NCBI GenBank assembly: GCA_037893225.1
Contig: JAZGUH010000368.1
Location: 620,001 to 684,000 of the forward strand
Origin: Hippasteria phrygiana
Lineage: Eukaryota; Echinodermata; Asteroidea; Valvatida; Goniasteridae
Direction of reading: 5' to 3'
DNA length: 64,000 nucleotides
Notes under the pieces: generated by a model
Told to the model about the DNA's origin: nothing
What the model saw: the letters and a program-made list of their open reading frames with translations, nothing else
The model's database searches: none
Made by a program: the position numbers and the translations under genes
Shown: piece by piece, positions 33,701-46,400 of the stretch
How positions within the stretch are numbered: position 1 is the first letter of the stretch
Layout: every line of letters begins with the position of its first letter

Positions 33701-36700
33701 ATTCAACAGTATTTTTTTTTTATTTACAGAAGATTCTCATTACATTTTGTATCAATTTTCTTTTCTTTACTGTGCCATTTTCATCTGTATATTACCAGTG
33801 GGAATTAATCATAATTTTCATTTAATTAATGTGTCAGTTGATTTGCTTAATTTCTACATTTAAACACCCTAAATAACATAATTTTTTTTCCATTTACCCA
33901 AACAGTCATGAATCCTCCAATTTCAATACAATTTTTCACACCACCTTGGGAGTTAGGGTGTACTCTCTGTGTTCTTCAACCAATTTGATTTTTTGTTCTT
34001 CTGGGGACTTCCGTTTCACATGTTTTATTTCAATGAACAAACCTATTTTTTGCTTTTAATTCTTGGTTGCTTTGCACACAAATATAGACCCAAATTATTG
34101 TTGTCGCAACTAATTTGATATTTGTAATGTAATTCGATAACTACATATGGGTTTTTTTTTTTATTACTCGAAAAATAACAATTTTAAGAATATATTTGGG
34201 ACAGATTTTACTATAATACCCCCCCTCCACCAAAATAGGTCAGGAACAGCAAAATCTTGCAAAATATCTAAATATGTGGCACAACCTGTTTTTTTCAAGA
34301 TTTATGACAGCAGATTTATGTACATTTATGTGAACACTTTGAGTGACCATACACTGTGCCAAGAAAATATAACACAGAAAAAAACAAGCCTTCTTCCCCT
34401 ACAAAAGTTATTGGATGTCAATTATTGGCTGTTTTGGAAACTTTTCCAAAACAGCCCTTGTTTTCGTTAAGATTTGTTTTCTTTTCTTTTTGGCTGTTTC
34501 GAAAGTTTTTTGAAACAGCGCTTGTTTTTGTTCTGTTGCGGCGATTGTGTAGTTTAGTACACTTTCGCCCAGGCATGTACACAATCTACTTGAAAATTGT
34601 TCGTTTTGCCATATTCAGAAGAAAGGGCCACGTCGAAGAACATCTGCAGGTTTTTTTTGAGTGAAATCTGTAGTTAAGAGGGCAAAAAATACGCGATTGC
34701 GCAATACCCCGTTGTACACGGGTATAATGCTGGTCGGAGAGCAGGGGCTGGGTCGGGGTTGACCTAGCCAAAACGTGACCCGCGTAAGAAAATCATATTT
34801 TTCGCCTTGAAAAACCTTTTCAAATCACAAAAGCACGTGTCATTGGAATTCAGAGAAGTCTACTTTAGTGACAAAAAATGCTTTTGGAAGAATCAAATGC
34901 TCCAGGCGCTAATATGAACACAATTAATACGCAAATCCTAAACTACACAATACCCGCTATTTTGGTTTCTTCATAAAGCTAAATTTTCTGACCGGCACTT
35001 TGGTCACTAAACAACATCAGATCTTAATCAAACTTAACACAAACATAGACCCTAAGCTCAAATAGTGTGCCGAAGTGTGACGTCACGATGATGTCATCAT
35101 GTGTTACGTGACGTCATCATAAAGGTGCATTTTTCAAGGGCCCATATCTAGAGAACCGTAGGTCCGATTGCCTTTAAACCTGGTATGTTGGTGAGCCACC
35201 ACGTGTTATAGATGAAAATTGAGGTGACGTCATGATGACGTCATCATACGATTTTATTGTAATGTTTAAGTTTTTGAATCTTAAAGTTTCTTAAAGCCAT
35301 ATCTCATCGACAGAACATGCTAAATTCAAAATTCTTTTTGTAATAGATGTGTTAGCTCCTATACTCTTTCACATAAATAGGAAAAATGTGTGACGTAATC
35401 ATGACGTCATCAAAAATGTGCTTTTTTGAAACACATATAAGGGTAAGTCCGATCGTCATAAAAATTGGTGGGTAGGCAGAAATTGTCACTAGCATGCAAA
35501 ATCCGAAGTGCATCATGATGACGTCATCGGCTAATTTTCTATGATTGGCTGTTTCGGAAGTTTTCCAAAACAGCCCTTGTTTTCGTTAAGATTTTTTTTT
35601 TTTTCTTTTTTTTTTTTTTTCTTTTTCAGACTTTTTGCCCATAGCATTTGTACACGATTTCTTTCTGCCAGGCACTTTGGCTACTTTTATGCAGCCGATT
35701 GCCTTTAAACTAAACAGACACTTAGACCAACTGCTCAGGATGCATGCCGAACTTTTACGTCATGATGACGTCATCACGTGATTTTTTATGAATTTTTGAA
35801 TTTTGAAAATCGTAACATTCATTAAATTATATCTAGCGAACAAAACAAGATATTTTCAAAATTCTTTTTCTTATAGCTTTGGTATGTCTCAAAGATATGC
35901 CCTAAATTGCGAAAATTGTGTGACGTCATGATGACGTCATCAAAAATGTGTTTTTTTGTTAACGCATGTAAGGGTCAATCCGATTACAAAAATGTATATA
36001 TTGAATTTTCCTGTACCCAATTCCAAAATTTCATGATCGTGGCTCACTCAAGTAAGAAATGACAGCCATTTCAAAATTTAGACCAAATTCAATATAACAC
36101 AAAGGAATTCTGGGACGGGCAGATAACCATGGCTATTATGTGCTTGATGTTTATAAAAGGGGTTGATTTCTAGTCTTTTTTCAAGTCGCTGAATTTTTGA
36201 AGTATTAAAATCGTAACATTCTTTTCAATATATCTAGCGAACAAAACAAGATATTTTCAAAATTCTTTTTGTTATAGCTTTGGTATGTCTCAAAGATATG
36301 CCCTAAAAGGCGAAAATTGTGTGACGTCATGATGACGTCATCAACAAATCTTTTTTTTTTAAACGCATGTCAGGATCAATCCGATTACAAAAATGTATTC
36401 GTTGAATTTTCCTGTACCTAATTCCAAAATTTCATGATCGTGGCTCACTCAAGTGTGAAATAGGAGCCATTTCAAAATTTAGACCAAATTCAATATAACA
36501 CAAAGGAATTCTGGGAAGGGCTGATAACCATGGGTATTATGTGCTTGCTGTTTATAAAACGGGTTGATTTCTAGTCTTTTTTCAAGTCGCTAAATTTTTG
36601 AAGTTTTAGAATCGTAACATTCTTTTCAATATATCTAGCGAACAAAACAAGATATTTTCAAAATTCTTTTTGTTATAGCTTTGGTATGTCTCAAAGTATG

Positions 36701-39700
36701 CCCTAAAAAGCGCAAATTGTGTGACGTCATGATGACGTCATGAAAAAAATTCTTTTTTCAAGTCGCTAGAATATTGCACATAGCATTTGTAAACGTTTTC
36801 TTTCTTACCGGCCACTTTGGCTACTTTTTAACTTGGCAGACACTTGCTCACAATGTGTGCCGAACCTTTACGTCATGATGACGTCACCACATGTCACGTG
36901 ACGTCATCTTAAAGGGGCATTTTTCGAAGCCATATATCTACAAAAGTACAAGTCCGATTAAGTTGGAACGTAATATCTAGGTATGCCACCGGGTGTTATA
37001 GATGAACATTGACATGACGTTATGATCAAGTCATAACATGTCACGTGGTGTCATCTTAAAGGGGCACTCGCTAGATTATTGCCCTTAGCATTTGTAAACG
37101 TTTTCTTTCTTACTGGCCACTTTGGCTACTTTTAAACTTGGCAGACACTTACCCCAACTGCTCACAACGTGTGGCGAACTTTTACGTCATGATGATGTCA
37201 TCACATGTCACGTGACGTCATCTTAAAGGGGCATTTTTTCGAAGCCATATATCTACAAAAGTACATGTCCGATTAAGTTGAAACGTAATATCTAGGTATG
37301 CCACCGGGTGTTATAGATGGAAATTGACATGACGTTATGATGACGTCATCACATGTTAGGTGACGTCATCTTAAAGGGGCAGTTTTTGAAGCCATATATA
37401 TTAAGAAGTACATGTCCGATTAAGTTGAAAAGTAATATCTAGGTGGCCCAATAGGTTTATAGATGAAAATTGACATGACATTATTATGATGTCATCACAT
37501 GTCACATGACGTCATCTTAAAGGTGCAGTTTTTGAAGCCATATATAAACAAAAGTACAAGTCCGATTAAGTTCAAAAGTAATATCTAGGTAGCCCAGTAG
37601 GTATTTTAAATAAAAAAATTATTGATGTCATGATTACGTCATCACTTGTTTCGTGTCATTATCTTAAAGGGGCATTTTTCTCAAAGCCATATATCTTCAA
37701 AAGTACATGTCCGATTTATTTGAAATGTAATATATAGTCGGGTAGGCAAGCAGGTTTATAGATGAAAATTGACGTGACGTTATGATGACGTCATCACATG
37801 TCACGTCACGTTATCTTAAAGGGGCAGTTTTTAAAGCCATACATTGTATATCTACAAAAGTACAAGTTCGATTATTTTAAATGTAATATCTAGGTAGGTC
37901 AGCAAGTTTACAGATGTAAATTTACATTACGTTATGATGACGTCATCACAAGTGACTATTACAAACAACTTAAATTATTTTCAAAGTCTAACAAAGAAAA
38001 CTGGCAGGAGCGCGATTGTTTGACGAAGTTTAATTATTGTATTCACATTTCACATCCAAACTAAAAAAAAAAAAAAACGAAACAGCCCTGTGTTTGTCCA
38101 CAAACACCGTCCGTCTAGTTTCTTTTTTTTTTTTCTTTTTTTTTTTTCTTTTTCAGACTTTTTGCCCATAGCGTTTGTACACGATTTCTTTCTGCCAGGC
38201 ACTTTGGCTACTTTTATGCAGCCGATTGCCTTTAAACTTAACAGACACTTAGACCAACTGCTCAGGATGCATGCCGAACTTTTACGTCATGATGACGTCA
38301 TCACGTGATTTTTTATGAATTTTTGAATTTTGAAAATCGTAACATTCATTAAATTATATCTAGCGAACAAAACAAGATATTTTCAAAATTCTTTTTCTTA
38401 TAGCTTTGGTATGTCTCAAAGATATGCCTTAAAAAGCGAAAATTGTGTGACGTCATGATGACGTCATCAAAAATGCTTTTTTTTTTTTACGCATGTAAGG
38501 GTCAATCTGATTACAAAAAAGTATATATTGAATTTTGCTGTACCCAATTCCAAAATTTCATGATCGTGGCTCACTCAAGTAAGAAATGACAGCCATTTCA
38601 AAATTTAGACCAAATTCAATATAACACAAAGGAATTCTGGGACGGGCTGATAACCATGGCTATTATGAGCTTGCTGTTTATAAAAGGGGTTGATTTCTAG
38701 TCTTTTTTCAAGTCGCTGAATTTTTGAAGTTCTAAAATCGTAACATTCTTTTCAATATATCTAGCGAACAAAACAAGATATTTTCAAAATTATTTTTGTT
38801 ACAGCTTTGGTATGTCTCAAAGATATGCCCTAAATGGCGAAAATTGTGTGACGTCATGATGACGTCATCAACAATATTTTTTTTTTTAAACGCATGTAAG
38901 GGTCAATCTGATTACAAAAATGTATACATTGAATTTTCCTGTACCTAATTCCAAAATTTCGTGATCGTGGCTCACTCAAGTAAGAAATAGGAGCCATTTC
39001 AAAATGTAGACCAAATTCAATATAACACAAAGGAATTCTGGGAAGGGCTGATAACCATGGCTTAAATGTGCATGCTGTTTATAAAAAGGGTTGATTTGTA
39101 GTCTTTTTTCAAGTCGCTGAATTCTTGAAGTATTAAAATCGTAACATTCTTTTCAATATATCTAGCGAACAAAACAAGATATTTTCAAAATTCTTTTTGT
39201 TATAGCTTTGGTATGTCTCAAAGATATGCCCTAAAAAGCGAAAATTGTGTGACGTCATGATGACGTCATAAAAAAAAATCTTTTTTCAAGTCGCTAGAAT
39301 ATTGCCCATAGCATTTGTAAACTTTTTCTTTCTTACCGGCCACTTTGGCTACTTTTAAACTTAGCAGACACTTACTCCAACTGCTCACAATGTGTGCCGA
39401 ACCTTTACGTCATGATGACGTCATCACATGTCACGTGACGTCATCTTAAAGGGGCATTTTTCGAAGCCATATATCTACAAAAGTACAAGTCCGATTAAGT
39501 TGGAACGTAATATCTAGGTATGCCACCGGGTGTTATAGATGAACATTGACATGACGTTATGATCAAGTCATAACATGTCACGTGGTGTCATCTTAAAGGG
39601 GCACTCGCTAGATTATTGCCCATAGCATTTGTAAACTTTTTCTTTCTTACCGGCCACTTTGGCTACTTTTAAACTTAGCAGACACTTACTCCAACTGCTC

Positions 39701-40388
39701 ACAATGTGTGCCGAACCTTTACGTCATGATGACGTCATCACATGTCACGTGACGTCATCTTAAAGGGGCATTTTTCGAAGCCATATATCTACAAATGTAC
39801 AAGTCCGATTCAGTTGAAACACACCATTTAGGTATGCCACCCGGTGTCATAGATGAAAATTGACATGACGTTATGATGAAGTCATTACATGTTATGTGAT
39901 GTCATCTTAAAGGGGCATTCGCTAGGCTATTTCCCATAGCATTTGTACACGATTCCTTTTTTTAAACCAATCCTTCACACATCCAATAACAACATCTTCA
40001 TCCCTCCGTCATTGCTAACTAACAAACAACTTTAAATATTGCATACACATTTGACCTCCAAACTAACAATAAAAAAATTCGAAACAGCCCTGTGTTTGTC
40101 CACAAACACTTGCCTCTAGTTTTTTTTTCTTTTTTGGCTGTTTTGGAAACTTTTCCAAAACAGCCCTTGTTTTCGTTAAGATTTTTTTTTTTTTTCTTTT
40201 TTTTTTTTTTTTCTTTTTTTTTGGCTGTTTTGGAAACTTTTCCAAAACAGCCCTTGTTTTCGTTAAGATTTTTTTTTTTTTTCTTTTTTGGCTGTTTTGG
40301 AAACTTTTCCAAAACAGCCCTTGTTTTCGTTAAGATTTTTTGGCTGTTTTGGAAACTTTTCCAAAACAGCCCTTGTTTTCGTTAAGAT

Positions 40389-40420
<32 letters not shown>

Positions 40421-43400
40421 TTTGTGCTTCCTTTTCAGACTTTTTCCCCATAGCATTTGTACACGTTTTCTTTCTTACTGGCACTTTGGCTACTTTGGTG
40501 CACCCGATTGCCTTTAAACTTGGCAGACACTTAGACCAACTGCTCAGAATGTGTCCCGAACTTTTTGGTCATGATGACGTCATCACGTGATTTTTTATGA
40601 ATTTTTGAATTTTGAAAATCGTAACATTCTTTTCAATATATCTAGCGAACACAATAAGATATTTTCAAAATTCTTTTTGCTATAGCTTTGGTATGTCTCA
40701 AAGATATGCCCTAAAAAGTAAAAATTGTGTGACGTCATGATGACATCATCAAAAATGTGCTTTTTTAAAACACATATAAGAATAGGTCCGATCGTCATGA
40801 AAATTGGTGGGTAGGTAGATACTGGCACTAGGATGCAAAATCCAAAGTGACTTCATGATGACGTCATCACGGAATTTGTTATGAATTTTTGAAATTTTGA
40901 AAATCGTAACATTCTTTTAAATATATCTGGCAAACAAAACAAGATATTTTCAAAATTCTTTTTGTTATAGCTTTGGTAGGTCTCAAAGATATGCCCTAAA
41001 AAGGAAAAAAATGTGTGACGTCATGATGACATCATCAAAAATGTGCTTTTTTAAAACACATATAAGGATAGGTCCGATCGTCATGAAAATTGGTGAGTAG
41101 GTAGATACTGGCACTAGGATGCAAAATCCAAAGTGACGTCATGATGGCGTCATCACGTGATTTGTTATGAATTTTTGAAATTTTGAAATCGTAACATTCT
41201 TTTAAATATATCTCGCAAACAAAACAAGATATTTTCAAAATTCTTTTTGATACAGCTTTTGGTATGTCTCAAAGATATGCCCTAAAAGGCGAAAATTGTG
41301 TGACGTCATAATGACGTCATCAATTTTTTTTTTTTACGCATGTAAGGGTCGGTCCGATTAAACAAATTTATACATTGAATTTTTCTCTACCTAATTCAAC
41401 AATTTCGTGATCGTGGCTCACTCAAGTATTAAGAAATAACAGGCATCTGAAAATTGTGACCAAATTCAATATAACACAAAGGAATTCTGGGAAGGACAGA
41501 AACCAAGGCTTTCATGTGGCATGCTGTCTATAAAGAGTTGATCTCTAGTCTTTTTTTCAAGTCGTTAGACAAGTCGTAGGCAGACACTTACACCAACTGC
41601 TCAGAACTTTTACGTCATGATGACGTCATCACATGTCATGTGACGTCATCTTAAAGGTGCATTTTTTGAAGCCATATATCTACAATAGTACAAGTCAGAT
41701 TAAGTTAAAACGTGGTATTTAGTTATGCCAGCATGTGTTAGATGAAAATTTATGTGACGTCATGATGACGTCATCGGCTAATTTTCTATAATTTTTTCCA
41801 TTTTTGAAATTTCATTTAAATAACATAATTTTACACAAAAAAACAAAACAGCCCTGTGTTTGTCCACAAACACTGCACCATACATCTAGTTTTTTTTTCT
41901 TTTTTTTTTTTTTTTTTTTTTTTTGTGCTTCCTTTTCAGACTTTTTCCCCATAGCATTTGTACACGTTTTCTTTCTTACCGGCACTTTGGCTACTTTGGT
42001 GCACCCGATTGCCTTTAAACTTGGCAGACACTTAGACCAACTGCTCAGAATGTGTCCCGAACTTTTTGGTCATGATGACGTCATCACGTGATTTTTTATG
42101 AATTTTTGAATTTTGAAAATCGTAACATTCTTTTCAATATATCTGGCAAACGAAACAAGATATTTTCAAAATTCTTTTTGTTATAGCTTTGGTAGGTCTC
42201 AAAGATATGCCCTAAAAAGGAAAAAAATGTGTGACGTCATGATGACATCATCAAAAATGTGCTTTTTTAAAACACATATAAGGATAGGTCCGATCGTCAT
42301 GAAAATTGGTGGGTAGGTAGATACTGGCACTAGGATGCAAAATCCAAAGTGACGTCATGATGACGTCATCACGTGATTTTTTATGAATTTTTGAAATTTT
42401 GAAAATCGTAACATTCTTTTAAATATATCTGGCAAACAAAACAAGATATTTTCAAAATTCTTTTTGTTATAGCTTTGGTAGGTCTCAAAGATATGCCCTA
42501 AAAAGGAAAAAAATGTGTGACGTCATGATGACATCATCAAAAATGTGCTTTTTTAAAACACATATAAGGATAGGTCCGATCGTCATGAAAATTGGTGGGT
42601 AGGTAGATACTGGCACTAGGATGCAAAATCCAAAGTGACGTCATGATGACGTCATCACGTGATTTTTTATGAATTTTTGAAATTTTGAAAATCGTAACAT
42701 TCTTTTAAATATATCTGGCAAACAAAACAAGATATTTTCAAAATTCTTTTTGTTATAGCTTTGGTAGGTCTCAAAGATATGCCCTAAAAAGGAAAAAAAT
42801 GTGTGACGTCATGATGACATCATCAAAAATGTGCTTTTTTAAAACACATATAAGGATAGGTCCGATCGTCATGAAAATTGGTGGGTAGGTAGATACTGGC
42901 ACTAGCATGCAAAATCCAAAGTGACGTCATGATGACGTCATCACGTGATTTGTTATGAATTTTTGAAATTTTGAAATCGTAACATTCTTTTAAATATATC
43001 TCGCAAACAAAACAAGATATTTTCAAAATTCTTTTTGATACAGCTTTTGGTATGTCTCAAAGATATGCCCTAAAAGGCAGAAATTGTGTGACGTCATAAT
43101 GACGTCATCAATTTTTTTTTTTTTACGCATGTAAGGGTCGGTCCGATTAAAAAAAATTTATACATTGAATTTTTCTCTACCTAATTCAACAATTTCGTGA
43201 TCGTGGCTCACTCAAGTAGTAAGAAATAACAGGCATCTAAAAAATTGTGACCAAATTCAATATAACACAAAGGAATTCTGGGAAGGACAGAAACCATGGC
43301 TTTCATGTGACATGCTGTCTATAAAGAGTTGATCTCTAGTCTTTTTTTCAAGTCGTTAGACAAGTCGTAGGCAGATACTTACACCAACTGCTCAGAATGT

Positions 43401-46400
43401 GCGCCGAACTTTTAGGTCATGATGACATCATCACATGTCACGTGACGTCATCTTAAAGGGCCATTTTTGGAAACCATATATCTACAAAAGTACAAGTCAC
43501 ATTAACCCTAACAGCCCAAGGCTTTTTACTAGAATCCTTCCCTAACCACACAAACTCCAACACTGTGTAGTAAACCAATGGCACATTCTTTGTACTTAGA
43601 CAAAATCAGGGCATCAAGTCCCATGCAAAGTGATGGTGCCAAGGCTCTACAGTACCCAATCACACAAAATTCAACACAAATGGGGTGTTTGATTTTGGCA
43701 GGTTAGGGATGGTTAGGGTTAAGTTAAAACGTGGTATTTAGTTATGCCAGCATGTGTTAGATGAAAATGTATGTGACGTCATGGTGACGTCATGATGACG
43801 TCATCGGCTAATTTTCTATGATTTTTTTCATTTTTGAAATTTCATTTAAATCACATAATTTTACACAAAAAAACAAAACAGCCCTGTGTTTGTCCACAAA
43901 CACTGCACCAGATGTCTAGTTTTTTTTTTGTGCTTCTTTTTCAGACAAATGCCCATAGCATTTGTACACGTTTTCTTTCTTACTGGCACTTTGGCTACTT
44001 TTATGCTGCCGATTGGCTTTAAACTTGGCAGACACTTAGACTAACTGCTCAGAATGTATGCCGTACATTTACGTCATGATGACGTCATCACGTGATTTTT
44101 TATGAATTTTTGAAATTTTGAAATCGTAATTTTTTTTTTAATATATCTAGCGAACAAAACAAGATATTTTCAAAATTCTTTTTGTTATAGCTTTGGTATG
44201 TCTCAAAGATATGCCCTAAAAAGGAAAAAAATGTGTGACGTCATGATGACATCATCAAAAATGTGCTTTTTTAAAACACATATAAGGATAGGTCCGATCG
44301 TCATGAAAATTGGTGGGTAGGTAGATACTGCCACCAGCATGCAAAATCTGAAATGACGTCATGATGACGTCATCACGTGATTTGTTATGAATTTTTGAAA
44401 TTTTGAAATCGTAAAATTCTTTTAAATATATCTGGCAAACAAAACAAGATATTTTTAAAATTATTTTTGTTATAGCTTTGGTAGGTCTTAAAGATATGCC
44501 CTAAAAAGGAAAAAAATGTGTGACGTCATGATGACATCATCAAAAATGTGCTTTTGTAAAACACATATAAGGATAGGTCCGATCGTCATGAAAATTGGTG
44601 GGAAGGTAGATACTGTCACTAGGATGCAAAATCCAAAGTGACGTCATGATGGCGTCATCACGTGATTTGTTATGAATTTTTGAAATTTTGAAATCGTAAC
44701 ATTCTTTTAAATATATCTCGCAAACAAAACAAGATAGTTTCAAAATTATTTTTGTTATAGCTTTGGTAGGTCTCAAAGATATGCCCTAAAAGGGAAAAAA
44801 ATGTGTGACGTCATGATGACGTCATCAAAAATGTTTTTTTTTTAAACACATATAAGGATAGGTCCGATCGTCATGAAAAGTAGTGGGTAGGTAGATACTG
44901 TCACTAGCATGCAAAATCTGAAATGATGTCATGATGACGTCATCGTCAATTTTTTTTAATGATTTTTGAAATTTTTGAAATTTCATTTTAATCACAATTT
45001 TACACAAAAAAACAAAACAGCCCTGTGTTTGTCCACAAACACTGTACCAGATGTCTAGTTTTTTTTTTGTGCTTCTTTTTCAGCCAAATGCATTTTCAGC
45101 ATTTGTACACGTTTCTTTCTTACTGGCATTTTGGCTACTTTTATGGTGCCGATTGGCTTTAAACTTGGCAGACACTTAGACTAACTGTTCAGAATGTATG
45201 CCGAACATTTACGTCATGATGACGTCATCACGTGATTTTTTATGAATTTTTGAAATTTCAAAATCGTAAAATTCTTTTCAATATATCTAGCAAACAAAAC
45301 AAGATATTTTCAAAATTCTTTTTGTTATAGCTTTGGTATGTCTCAAAGATATGCCGTAAAAGGAAGAAAATGTGTGACGTCATGATGACATCATCAAAAA
45401 TGTGCTTTTTTAAAACACATATAAGGATAGGTCCGATCGTCATGAAAATTGGTGGGTAGGTAGATACTGGCACTAGGATGCAAAATCCAAAGTGACGTCA
45501 TGATGACGTCATCACGTGATTTGTTATGAATTTTTGAAATTTTGAAAATCGTAACATTCTTTTAAATATATCTGGCAAACAAAACAAGATATTTTCAAAA
45601 TTCTTTTTGTTATAGCTTTGGTAGGTCTCAAAGATATGCCCTAAAAAGGAAAAAAAATGTGTGACGTCATGATGACATCATCAAAATTGTGCTTTTTAAA
45701 AACACATATAAGGATAGGTCCGATCGTCATGAAACGTAGTGGGTAGGTAGATACTGTCACTAGCATGCAAAATCTGAAATGATGTCATGATGACGTCATC
45801 GTCAATTTTTTTTATGATTTTTGAAATTTTTGAAATTTCATTTTAATCACAATTTTACACAAAAAAACAAAACAGCCCTGTGTTTGTCCACAAACACTGT
45901 ACCAGATGTCTAGTTTTTGGCTGTTTCGGAAACTTTTCCGAAACAGCCCTTGTTTTCGTTAAGATTTTTTTTTTGTTTTTTTTGTTTTTTTTGTTTTTTC
46001 TTTTTTTTTTTCTTTTTCAGCCCAAATGCCCATAGCATTTGTGCACGTTTTCTTTCTAACCGGCATTTTGGCCACTTTTAAGCAGCCGATTGGCTTTAAT
46101 CTTGGCAGACACTTAGACCAACTGCTCAGAATGTCTGCCGAACTTTTACGTAATGATTACGTCATCACGTGATTTTTTATGAATTTTTGAATTTTGAAAA
46201 TCGTAACATTCTTTTCAATATATCTAACGAAAACAACAAGATATTTTGAAAATTATTTTTGTTATAGCTTTGGTATGTCTCAAAGATATGCCCTAAAAGG
46301 CGAAAATTGTTTGAGGTCATGATGACGTCATCAAAAAAGTTTTTTTTTTAAACGCATGTAAGGGTCAATCTGATTACAAAAATGTATACATTGAATTTTG

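Larger units (their letters stand above)
41890..43919 (+). mobile_element. Array copy 5 with near-identical 286-bp tandem units
   Basis: Tandem 286-bp units (about 42069-42925 plus a partial fourth) differing at very few positions. A TTAA MITE is inserted at 43506-43718. 3' hairpin 43887-43902, CTAG 43916-43919. Confidence 0.75.

Noticed and set aside
40019..40484. Lys-rich minus-strand ORFs and Phe-rich plus-strand ORFs
   Set aside because: They translate the T/C tracts and 5' hairpins of the array.
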